In this document: positions 1-5,918 of the stretch, one piece after another
How the letters are laid out: every line of letters starts with the position of its first letter
Numbering within the stretch: the first letter of the stretch is position 1
Source: SVFI01 sp964519385
GTDB taxonomy: Bacteria; Bacillota; Clostridia; Lachnospirales; Lachnospiraceae
Direction of reading: 5' to 3'
Length of the DNA stretch: 6,026 bases
Assembly (NCBI GenBank): GCA_964519385.1
Contig: CAZFLR010000043.1
Span: 1-6,026 of the forward strand
The notes under the pieces: model-generated
Seen by the model: the letters and a program-made list of their open reading frames with translations, nothing else
What the model was told of the DNA's origin: nothing
Database searches by the model: none
Program-made: the position numbers and the translations under genes

Positions 1-1459
1 CTGTAATGTCGATATATGCGTCAGGCTTTTTTCTAACCAACTTAACAACCGTCTCCACATGCACCGTCCCCGGAAACATATCCACACAGCATGCCTTCTC
101 CATCCGGTATCCGTTCTCCTCAAAGACTTCAAGGTCGCGGGCCAAGGAGGTCGGTTTACAGGAAATATAAACCAGGCGGTCAACTCCGTAATCTATAATT
201 TTTTTCAGTGCCCTCGGGTGAATGCCGTCACGCGGAGGATCCAAGATAATAAAGTCCGGCCGCTCCTCAATGTCATCCAGAACCTTGAGAACGTCGCCTG
301 CGATAAATTCGCAGTTATGTAAACCGTTGAGTTCCGCATTTTTCTTCGCCGCTTCGACAGCTTCCTCTACGATTTCCACACCGATTACCTTCCTTGCCAC
401 CGGTGCCATAAGCTGCGCAATCGTCCCTGTTCCGGAATATAAATCAAACACCACCTTATCCGGCTCTCCGTCGTCCGTCAAATCCCCGATATACGAGCGC
501 GCCGTGTCATAAAGCACCTCTGCACCGAGAGAATTTGTCTGAAAGAAAGAAAACTCCGTCACCTTGAATTTTAGTCCAAGAAGTTCTTCATAAAAATAAT
601 CCTGTCCGAAAAGAATCCGGGTTCCGTCGTTTTTAACAACATCTGCCACGGAATCATTTTCCGTGTGAAGAATTCCAACAAGCTTTCCTGACAGCTCCAG
701 TTTACATAATACATTTACAAGACCGTTCATCAGCTCCTCCACCGACTGATTTTGAACGTTTATTTCGTCTGGGGACAGCACCCCGGTTTTCTGTGAAGTT
801 GTAATCAGTGCCACCATGATTTCATCGGTCTTTACAGCCTTGCGTACCAACAGGTGACGAAGGAAGCCCTCTCCTCGCATACGATGATAAAATGAAACAT
901 TTTTCTCCTTAAAATATGCAAGGGTCGTCTGCAGAATCAGCCTGAAATCCTCATCCACAATCCTGCAGTCGTCCACGGTCACGATATCATAAAAGCTTCC
1001 TCTTTTATGCATTCCCAGACTCAGCGGTCCATCCTTATATGCATCTCCGAACGAAAATTCCATCTTATTGCGATATGCAAATTGCTTAGGACTTGCCTTG
1101 ATTCCCTCAAATTCATAAGACGGCTCTTTGTTCTGTTTTATGTAAACCTCATCAAGAAGCTTCTTGACCTGTCCGGCTTTCAGCTCCAATTGCTTCTCAT
1201 ATGGAAGATTCTGATAAGTACAGCCTCCGCATTCACCGAAATGCGGACATTCCGGTATGATTTCGTCCGGAGCTTTCTCAAGAACCTCAAGCACGTTTCC
1301 TTCCGCCCTTCCCTTTTTTTTCTTCGTCACGCGGTATCGAACGTTCTGTCCGGGCAAAGCATTTTTAACTATTACCTTTCCGTCTTCGTGTTTAATAACT
1401 GCCTTGTTTGGAAAGTTTACATAACTCACTTTCCCTTCATAAATTTCACCTTTTTTCAT
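1..1459 (-). CDS. rlmD: 23S rRNA (uracil-C5)-methyltransferase, RlmD/RlmCD (RumA) family, C-terminus cut by window edge
   Basis: SAM-dependent enzyme that makes 5-methyluridine in 23S rRNA. I translated the frame by hand: it is open for 486 codons from the ATG at 1459 to the window edge without a stop. Residues 1-60 fit a TRAM RNA-binding domain. Cys71, Cys77, Cys80 (C-x5-CGGC) and Cys165 match the [4Fe-4S] cluster ligands of RlmD. The Rossmann core shows FDLYSGTGTIAQ (338-349), GVEIVEEAVEAAKKNAELNG (360-379) and LDPPRDG (406-412). YISCKPTSLARDL (431-443) carries the catalytic nucleophile Cys434, and HVETVV (467-472) carries the general-base Glu469. An AGGAG ribosome binding site lies 5 nt before the ATG. 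The Firmicutes relative YefA/RlmCD methylates both U747 and U1939, so site specificity cannot be settled here; TrmA is less likely given the Cys cluster. After the catalytic domain the protein continues with RKKPDAYIDIT, the beginning of a C-terminal extension that runs out of the window. Confidence 0.95.
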   Translation of the reverse strand, partial: MKKGEIYEGKVSYVNFPNKAVIKHEDGKVIVKNALPGQNVRYRVTKKKKGRAEGNVLEVLEKAPDEIIPECPHFGECGGCTYQNLPYEKQLELKAGQVKKLLDEVYIKQNKEPSYEFEGIKASPKQFAYRNKMEFSFGDAYKDGPLSLGMHKRGSFYDIVTVDDCRIVDEDFRLILQTTLAYFKEKNVSFYHRMRGEGFLRHLLVRKAVKTDEIMVALITTSQKTGVLSPDEINVQNQSVEELMNGLVNVLCKLELSGKLVGILHTENDSVADVVKNDGTRILFGQDYFYEELLGLKFKVTEFSFFQTNSLGAEVLYDTARSYIGDLTDDGEPDKVVFDLYSGTGTIAQLMAPVARKVIGVEIVEEAVEAAKKNAELNGLHNCEFIAGDVLKVLDDIEERPDFIILDPPRDGIHPRALKKIIDYGVDRLVYISCKPTSLARDLEVFEENGYRMEKACCVDMFPGTVHVETVVKLVRKKPDAYIDIT

Positions 1460-1490
1460 ACTTGCTCCTACTTCAATTCTTTTATTTCCT

Positions 1491-1520
1491 AAAAAACGGG
1501 ACTCCTCAGGAATCCCGTTT
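1491..1520 (-). terminator. Rho-independent terminator after the small membrane protein gene
   Basis: AAACGGGA (1494-1501) pairs with TCCCGTTT (1513-1520). An inner TCC/GGA pairing makes a long imperfect hairpin. Read on the minus strand the stem is followed directly by six T (complement of 1491-1496). It sits 31 nt after the stop of the acidic membrane protein gene and should end the pcrA-side transcript. It is also only 31 nt before the rlmD start codon, so rlmD must be transcribed either from a promoter overlapping this hairpin or by readthrough. Confidence 0.85.
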
Positions 1521-1550
1521 CAATCTGATTATTCACTTATGTGGCACGGA

Positions 1551-1817
1551 CTATTCTGCATCCTTTGCAGGCTCATCTTCTTCATTGTCATCAAAGAAAT
1601 CATCATCAAAATCGTCGTCAAAATCATCTTCAAAATCTTCAAGATAATCCGGTGTAAAATAGAGATATACTGCATATGCAATCGCTGCAACTGCTGCTAC
1701 TGCTCCGACAATCGCAAGAATCCAGAGAATCGGATTAGCCTTTTTCTCTTCCTCTTTCTTAATCAGGTCATTTGCCTTAATCATTGCGATTACATCTTCA
1801 AGTTTCATGTTTTTCAT
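1551..1817 (-). CDS. Small single-pass membrane protein with acidic Asp/Phe repeat tail, function unknown
   Basis: I do not recognise a function. The 88-residue protein has three parts. A charged N-terminus (LEDVIAMIKANDLIKKEEEKK) is predicted helical. One hydrophobic segment follows (PILWILAIVGAVAAVAAIAY and a few residues more). The tail is extremely acidic, built on FEDD/FDDD/FFDD repeats and ending NEEDEPAKDAE. There is no cleavable signal or lipobox. The positive-inside rule (KKEEEKK before the membrane segment) suggests the N-terminus is inside and the acidic tail outside. An upstream in-frame GTG at 1829 would give 92 residues, but it lies inside the Shine-Dalgarno sequence, so I chose the ATG at 1817, 8 nt after AAGGTGG. 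A further in-frame ATG at 1808 is possible. It lies 75 nt after pcrA on the same strand with no terminator between, so it is probably co-transcribed with it. The 1830-1892 gap is AT-rich, with TAAAAT and TATATT as possible but weak -10 boxes. Confidence 0.8.
   Translation of the reverse strand: MKNMKLEDVIAMIKANDLIKKEEEKKANPILWILAIVGAVAAVAAIAYAVYLYFTPDYLEDFEDDFDDDFDDDFFDDNEEDEPAKDAE
1584..1643 (-). repeat. 12-bp imperfect tandem repeat encoding the acidic tail
   Basis: Units of the form ATCrTCrTCAAA occur at 1584-1595, 1599-1610, 1611-1622 and 1623-1634, with a partial unit to 1643. One extra AAG-type triplet breaks the phase at 1596-1598. Each 12-bp unit encodes Phe-Asp-Asp-Asp or a close variant. 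The unit length is a multiple of three, so copy-number change would alter tail length without a frameshift. Confidence 0.7.
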
Positions 1818-1825
1818 AATTCCAT

Positions 1826-1832
1826 CCACCTT
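1826..1832 (-). promoter_or_regulatory. Ribosome binding site that fixes the start of the acidic membrane protein
   Basis: Minus-strand AAGGTGG (1832-1826) is complementary to the 16S rRNA 3' end and is 8 nt upstream of the ATG at 1817. The competing upstream GTG start (1829-1827) is part of this element, which argues against its use. Confidence 0.7.
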
Positions 1833-1892
1833 TCTGCTACGGTCGCCCCTTAAATATAATTTATTTTACCACATTTCCCTCTCGTTTACTAC

Positions 1893-4229
1893 TTAAATTT
1901 TAGTAAGCTTTGCAAAAGTTGCGTACATAATCTTTTGTCCGCATTCGTCAAACTCCACGGTCACTTTCGTATCCTTCGGTCCCGGTTCCATCGCCAGAAC
2001 ACTTCCTGCTCCGAACCGTATGTGTCTGACGCGGTCACCCACGGTATAGTTTATCACTGATGACGAGCTTTTATTCTCGTTTGACATTTGTGATATGAAC
2101 GGCTTTGCATAATCCGGCGTTACCTTTTTCTTAAGCACCGCTTTCGGACGCACACCTCCTATGGCAAATGGTTTTTCCGGTGCCTGATAGGAAGGTTTTG
2201 CCGAAGTTTCCCGTCCGGTATAGGTATATGGTTTTTGTTTAAAGCTGGCGCGTTCCTGCGAATCCTCATCATAATCCGCAAAATCGCGTTTATACACAGG
2301 AAGCCGGTTATCCAGAAGCTCCTGCGGAATCTCTTTAACAAACCGGCTGACCGGGTTGTACTGTGTTTCTCCGCGGAGCATTCTCTGCTTGGCTGCTGAT
2401 ATTGTAAGCTCCTTCTTTGCTCTCGTGATACCTACATAGGCAAGTCTGCGCTCCTCTTCAATCTCCGTTGGATCATCCGACATGATTGTTATATATCCCG
2501 GAAAAACACCGTCCTCCATGCCTGCCAGATAAACATTCGGAAATTCCAGTCCCTTTGCACTGTGAAGTGTCATAAGAAGCACCTTATCCTGTGACGAATC
2601 CACTCCGTCAATATCCGCAACAAGGGCAACCTCCTCCAAAAATTCTGACAGTGTCGGCTCCTCATGGTTTTCCTCGTATGAGACAACCTTGGAAATAAAC
2701 TCGTCTATATTTTCAATACGAGCCTCCGCTTCTTCCTCGGAATCCGCCTCAAGCTGTGCCATATAACCACTTGTCTCCAGAATATCCTGTACCAGGTCTT
2801 CCAGTGAATATACGGCAAGTCTGCTGCGAAATACGCTTATCATATTTACAAACGGTTTGAGCTTTGACGCGCTCTTTCCGATGCTCGTAATCTGGTCTGC
2901 CTCGCAAAGAGCATCATAAAAGCTGATTTGTCTCTCGTCCGCATACTCCTGTACTCTGCTGATGGTCGTCTGTCCGATTCCGCGCTTTGGCACATTGATA
3001 ATGCGCTTTACCGCCAAATCATCCCTTCCGTTGTCTATCGTCTTTAAATAGGCGAGCACATCCTTAATCTCTTTTCTGGAATAGAAATTCACTCCGCCAA
3101 CCACATTGTACGGAATATTGGAGCGTATAAACTGCTCTTCAAATAGACGCGACTGGGCGTTGGTTCTGTACAGCACCGCGCAATCGCTGAACCGGCATTT
3201 TCCCGCATGATACTTGCCCGAAATATCCCCTGCAATATATTCCGCCTCCTCGTAAGCCATATCAAACTGTCGGAAATGAATCCTGCTTCCTTCGCCTTCC
3301 GCCGTCCAAAGAGACTTTGACTTACGATTCACATTGTTACCAATCACCGCGTTGGCCGCATCCAGAATGTTCTGCGTAGAGCGGTAATTCTGCTCAAGCT
3401 TAATCACGCATGCATCCGGATATACCTGCTCAAAATCCAGAATATTGCGGATGTTTGCACCTCGGAATTTGTAAATTGACTGGTCGTCATCACCTACCAC
3501 GCAAAGATTCCTGTTAGCAGAAGCTAACAATCTCACCAGTTCAAACTGCGCCGTATTCGTGTCCTGATACTCATCCACCATGATATATTGAAATCTCTCA
3601 TTGTAGCTTGCACATACCTCTTTGTCGATTTTTAAAAGTTCTACGGTCTGCATTATCAAATCGTCAAAATCCATGGCATTATTTTTACGGAGCGTTGCCT
3701 GATACTCTTTATATACACGTGCTATCCTTTGTTTGTTATAATCGCCAAAGGATTGCATCTCATATTCAACCGGTCCAATCAGTGAATCCTTTGCAGAAGA
3801 AATTGCTGAAAGTATTGTCCTCTCCTTCAGCATCTTGGTGTCAATCTGAAGTTTTTTACAAACCTCCTTTATGACTGATTTCTGGTCGTCTGCATCATAA
3901 ATCGTAAAATTCGTGTCATATCCGAGCCTGTCTGCATATCTGCGCAAAATCCTGACACAGCTTGAATGAAAGGTGGAAACCCAGATACTCTCTGAGCCAA
4001 ACCCGACAAGGTCATCCACACGTTTCCTCATTTCCTCGGCCGCCTTGTTGGTAAACGTAATTGCCATGATATTCCACGGCTTAACACCGCATTTTTCTAT
4101 CAGATATGCAGTTCTGTGTGTTAAGACACGGGTTTTTCCGGAACCTGCTCCTGCAAGTATTAAAACCGGCCCCTCCGTCTGCTCCACAGCCTTTTTCTGC
4201 ATGTCGTTTAAAGAATCATAAATACTCAT
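1893..4229 (-). CDS. pcrA: ATP-dependent DNA helicase PcrA (UvrD/Rep, superfamily 1A)
   Basis: A 3'-5' DNA helicase and translocase essential in many Firmicutes, acting in nucleotide excision repair, rolling-circle replication and clearing RecA or RNA polymerase from DNA. The ATG-start protein is 778 residues, a little longer than typical PcrA. All SF1A motifs are present in order: Walker A AGAGSGKT (26-33), motif Ia ITFTNKAAEEMR (57-68), STFHSSCVRILRR (85-97), motif II DEYQDTN (219-225), motif III GDDDQSIYKFRGA (246-258), motif IV LEQNYRS (278-284), motif V LMTLHSAKGLEFPNVYLAGM (551-570) and motif VI ERRLAYVGITRAKKE (593-607). The C-terminus has a flexible linker and then GDRVRHIRFGAGSVLAM (731-747), the Tudor-like module that binds RNA polymerase in this family. 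An in-frame GTG at 4235 is possible, but AGAGGA sits 9 nt before the ATG at 4229 and only about 3 nt before the GTG, and family members begin at the ATG-type MSIYD position. The reading frame is intact. Confidence 0.97.
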   Translation of the reverse strand: MSIYDSLNDMQKKAVEQTEGPVLILAGAGSGKTRVLTHRTAYLIEKCGVKPWNIMAITFTNKAAEEMRKRVDDLVGFGSESIWVSTFHSSCVRILRRYADRLGYDTNFTIYDADDQKSVIKEVCKKLQIDTKMLKERTILSAISSAKDSLIGPVEYEMQSFGDYNKQRIARVYKEYQATLRKNNAMDFDDLIMQTVELLKIDKEVCASYNERFQYIMVDEYQDTNTAQFELVRLLASANRNLCVVGDDDQSIYKFRGANIRNILDFEQVYPDACVIKLEQNYRSTQNILDAANAVIGNNVNRKSKSLWTAEGEGSRIHFRQFDMAYEEAEYIAGDISGKYHAGKCRFSDCAVLYRTNAQSRLFEEQFIRSNIPYNVVGGVNFYSRKEIKDVLAYLKTIDNGRDDLAVKRIINVPKRGIGQTTISRVQEYADERQISFYDALCEADQITSIGKSASKLKPFVNMISVFRSRLAVYSLEDLVQDILETSGYMAQLEADSEEEAEARIENIDEFISKVVSYEENHEEPTLSEFLEEVALVADIDGVDSSQDKVLLMTLHSAKGLEFPNVYLAGMEDGVFPGYITIMSDDPTEIEEERRLAYVGITRAKKELTISAAKQRMLRGETQYNPVSRFVKEIPQELLDNRLPVYKRDFADYDEDSQERASFKQKPYTYTGRETSAKPSYQAPEKPFAIGGVRPKAVLKKKVTPDYAKPFISQMSNENKSSSSVINYTVGDRVRHIRFGAGSVLAMEPGPKDTKVTVEFDECGQKIMYATFAKLTKI

Positions 4230-4269
4230 CTGCACATTTCCTCTTCTTTCTGCAAATCATCTGTATTTC

Positions 4270-4275
4270 ATTGTA
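4270..4275 (-). promoter_or_regulatory. Candidate -10 box for pcrA
   Basis: Minus-strand TACAAT (4275-4270) is one base from the sigma-A consensus TATAAT and lies about 40 nt before the pcrA start. No convincing -35 is seen at 16-18 nt spacing; the best hexamers match at about three of six positions. It would overlap the candidate plus-strand -35 hexamer. Called by eye only. Confidence 0.3.
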
Positions 4276-4300
4276 ACCCAAAATCTTCTCTTTGCATAGT
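4271..4300 (+). promoter_or_regulatory. Candidate promoter for the substrate-binding protein gene
   Basis: TTGTAA (4271-4276) and CATAGT (4295-4300) are separated by 18 nt, each matching sigma-A consensus at about four of six positions. They lie about 40 nt upstream of the ATG at 4343. This would make a divergent pair with the pcrA promoter on the other strand. Weak by sequence alone. Confidence 0.25.
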
Positions 4301-4309
4301 TTAGTTTAA

Positions 4310-4320
4310 GGGCTTTGCCC
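4310..4320. repeat. Short perfect inverted repeat in the leader of the substrate-binding protein gene
   Basis: GGGC-TTT-GCCC is a 4-bp stem with a 3-nt loop just upstream of the GGGAGG ribosome binding site (4330-4335). It could be a small operator or a minor leader hairpin. It lacks a following T-run, so it is not a terminator. At this length chance is possible. Confidence 0.3.
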
Positions 4321-4342
4321 CAAGAAAAAGGGAGGATATCTT

Positions 4343-4798
4343 ATGAAAAAAAGGAATTTTTTTTACAGACTGACAGCACTCGCCATGGCCGTTCTCTTTA
4401 TGACCGGCTGCAGCAAAGGACCTGACAACCCCGGAGAAAAAATTGTTCTCAATGAAGTGGCTCATTCCATCTTTTATGCTCCGTTATACGTTGCAATTGA
4501 GAATGGGTATTTTGATGAAAAAGGAATTGATTTAGAACTTGTCACCGGTTTTGGCGCGGACAAAACGATGACCGCTGTCTTATCCGGTGAGGCGGACATC
4601 GGCTTCATGGGACCGGAATCTACCATTTACACTTATCTCGGCGAAACCGATGACACCGTTATCAATTTTGCACAGCTCACACAGCGAGCCGGAAACTTCA
4701 TGGTAGCACGCGAAGCCGATCCTGATTTTACCTGGGATAAATTGAAGGGCAAAACCGTTCTCGGTGGTCGGGCAGGTGTCCGTCACATAATCATGTAA
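4343..4798 (+). CDS. Truncated ABC transporter substrate-binding lipoprotein, NMT1/SsuA-like (likely pseudogene)
   Basis: N-terminal lobe of a periplasmic-binding-protein-type lipoprotein that would capture a small organic nutrient outside the membrane for an ABC importer. A lysine-rich signal peptide ends in a lipobox (FMTGC, Cys23). Next comes the NMT1/SsuA/ThiY-type fold: HSIFYAPLYVAIENGYFDEKG (41-61), GFGADKTMTAVLSGEADIGF (69-88) and NFAQLTQRAGNFMVARE (108-124), then WDKLKGKTVLGGRAG (131-145). At that point family proteins continue through the hinge and second lobe to roughly 320-340 residues. Here six unrelated residues (VRHIIM) and a stop follow. GGGAGG lies 7 nt before the ATG, so initiation signals are intact. 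No permease or ATPase gene follows. The substrate (sulfonate, taurine or a thiamine pyrimidine precursor are family options) cannot be told. Without the second lobe it cannot bind ligand in the usual way. Confidence 0.85.
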   Translation: MKKRNFFYRLTALAMAVLFMTGCSKGPDNPGEKIVLNEVAHSIFYAPLYVAIENGYFDEKGIDLELVTGFGADKTMTAVLSGEADIGFMGPESTIYTYLGETDDTVINFAQLTQRAGNFMVAREADPDFTWDKLKGKTVLGGRAGVRHIIM

Positions 4799-5360
4799 AT
4801 TTCGTATCTATATGTAATCTAAAGAATTTACTTGCCAGATTTGCTATCTCTTCCCCATTTATAACATCCAGATTCATCGCTCTTGCTGCATCCTCATAGG
4901 TCTCATGGATTGACTCATAATCCTTGATTTCTATATAATACTTATCCGAAGTTCCATTGAATGCGGAGGCATATTTTTTCAACTGTTCTGCTTCGGCGGC
5001 TCCGGCAATACAGGCAACTATCTTTCCATCCTTTAAATTCCTGCCGTCGCCCACATCATCCGGCTTCAGCAGAACATATACATTCTCGTCTGAAAGTATC
5101 TCGTACTGTTCTGTCAGAAAACCACCGTTACCATCGGTTGCGAAGTATGGTGTTATCCCGTCCATGTTCATACTATCAAATCTGACGATTTTATAAAAAA
5201 CTCCGTCCTTAACACCCAATAAATCATAAGAATATTCTGTTTTCGGAGTCGATGTATTGTCATAGAGATAACAGTCGTAAAGTGAATCTCCGCAATACTT
5301 ATTGACATTTTCAAAAAGATCTGCCTTTCCCCGTATCTTTTTCCCCTTCACTTCTTCCAT
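4791..5360 (-). CDS. C-terminal fragment of a split lipoprotein, with a start resembling a solute-binding domain
   Basis: 189 residues, in the same frame as the lipoprotein fragment upstream (5918-5382) and separated from it by one TAA and seven sense codons. No ribosome binding site precedes the ATG at 5360, so this is best read as the rest of one interrupted gene. Residues 1-105 (YSYDLLGVKDGVFYKIVRFD, then LSDENVYVLLKP) look like beta-rich blades of the kind found in Clostridial extracellular lipoproteins. Residues 112-168 (KIVACIAGAAEAEQLKKYAS, then YYIEIKDYES, then TYEDAARAMNLDVING) resemble the first beta-alpha-beta unit of an extracellular solute-binding domain; this is pattern memory, not a search result. 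The family-like pattern fades after residue 170 (about 4851), and the tail FFRLHIDTKFT looks like junction sequence. Its end overlaps the truncated plus-strand gene by 8 bp. Confidence 0.55.
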   Translation of the reverse strand: MEEVKGKKIRGKADLFENVNKYCGDSLYDCYLYDNTSTPKTEYSYDLLGVKDGVFYKIVRFDSMNMDGITPYFATDGNGGFLTEQYEILSDENVYVLLKPDDVGDGRNLKDGKIVACIAGAAEAEQLKKYASAFNGTSDKYYIEIKDYESIHETYEDAARAMNLDVINGEEIANLASKFFRLHIDTKFT

Positions 5361-5381
5361 AGTCTGTTTTTCAGCATTGAA

Positions 5382-5918
5382 TTAAAAAAACAGCACATCC
5401 TCTCCCTGTACCCTTGCAAATAAACAGTTTAATGATAAATTCGGGCATGATATGTACGCACTGTCTTCTATTTTTTCCTTCTGCGTGTAAATAACTTCCA
5501 TCTCAGAATTTAAAACATCCAGCTTCATGCACTCCGACATTTCCTGATAAATATAAATATACTCCGAATCACTTTCTAGATAAACACTCGGCTCATAGCC
5601 ATATTCAGAATTCATTTCCTCCTTTTGATATACATCCATATCCGGTTTTTCCACCATTCCGGTCTCCCTCTGTATGGAATAAAATTCATTTTCTAACACA
5701 GCCTCTTCCGGCTCCCCCACAATCCTGCCCTTTACCAGAATACAGGTATCTTCGTCATATGCTGCGATTTCTTCATTCCATCCACCCGTAAGTGCTCTTG
5801 TACATAACGTCTCTTTGCTGAAGCTATTGTAGGCTTCTGCTTCCTTAAGCTCAGTTCTTCCGCATCCGCCCAGCATCATAACAAATGACATTAAAATCAA
5901 AAATATGTTCTTTTTCAT
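5382..5918 (-). CDS. N-terminal fragment of a split lipoprotein of unknown function
   Basis: 178 residues beginning with a lipoprotein signal peptide: MKKN, a hydrophobic core (IFLILMSFVMML) and lipobox LGGC with Cys19 as the predicted lipidated residue, so the protein would be anchored on the outer face of the membrane. The rest is acidic and rich in Tyr, Glu and Ser, with alternating beta-like segments (TCILVKGRIVG, SEYIYIYQEM, MKLDVLNSEMEVIYTQKE) that suggest a propeller-like sensor or binding domain; no family is named with confidence. The frame stops at a TAA (5384-5382) after a run of seven T, then continues open in the same frame to 4791, giving 374 sense codons in total. The start has no good ribosome binding site and lies about 20 nt beyond a strong terminator hairpin, so expression is doubtful. 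Likely the 5' half of a pseudogene. Confidence 0.6.
   Translation of the reverse strand: MKKNIFLILMSFVMMLGGCGRTELKEAEAYNSFSKETLCTRALTGGWNEEIAAYDEDTCILVKGRIVGEPEEAVLENEFYSIQRETGMVEKPDMDVYQKEEMNSEYGYEPSVYLESDSEYIYIYQEMSECMKLDVLNSEMEVIYTQKEKIEDSAYISCPNLSLNCLFARVQGEDVLFF

Noticed and set aside
59..512. Two short overlapping plus-strand frames near the left edge
   Set aside because: Both are antisense shadows of the SAM-binding and catalytic part of the rlmD gene.
1007..1492. Open plus-strand frame of 161 codons opposite rlmD
   Set aside because: It is antisense to a fully recognisable methyltransferase with all catalytic motifs; the plus-strand peptide has no family pattern and no ribosome binding site.
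1584..1643. Tandem repeat considered as a CRISPR-like array
   Set aside because: Units are 12 bp, contiguous without spacers, in phase with codons and inside a gene; it is a protein-coding repeat.
1408..1647. Plus-strand frame ending in Ser/Lys-rich repeats
   Set aside because: The Ser-Lys repeats are the antisense reading of the 12-bp repeat encoding the acidic Asp/Phe tail of the minus-strand membrane protein.
3608..4221. Plus-strand frames opposite the N-terminal part of pcrA
   Set aside because: The minus strand carries Walker A, motif Ia and the motif II region of PcrA without interruption; the plus-strand peptides show no domain.
4795..4831. Inverted repeat GTAAATT/AATTTAC as a terminator or insertion-sequence end
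   Set aside because: Only 7 bp with a 23-nt loop in AT-rich sequence, no T-run, no transposase and no target duplication; too weak to call.
4957..5196. Plus-strand frames inside the split lipoprotein region
   Set aside because: Low-complexity Ser/Pro/His-rich translations without ribosome binding sites. They do not continue the truncated substrate-binding protein in another frame, so a simple frameshift does not explain that truncation.
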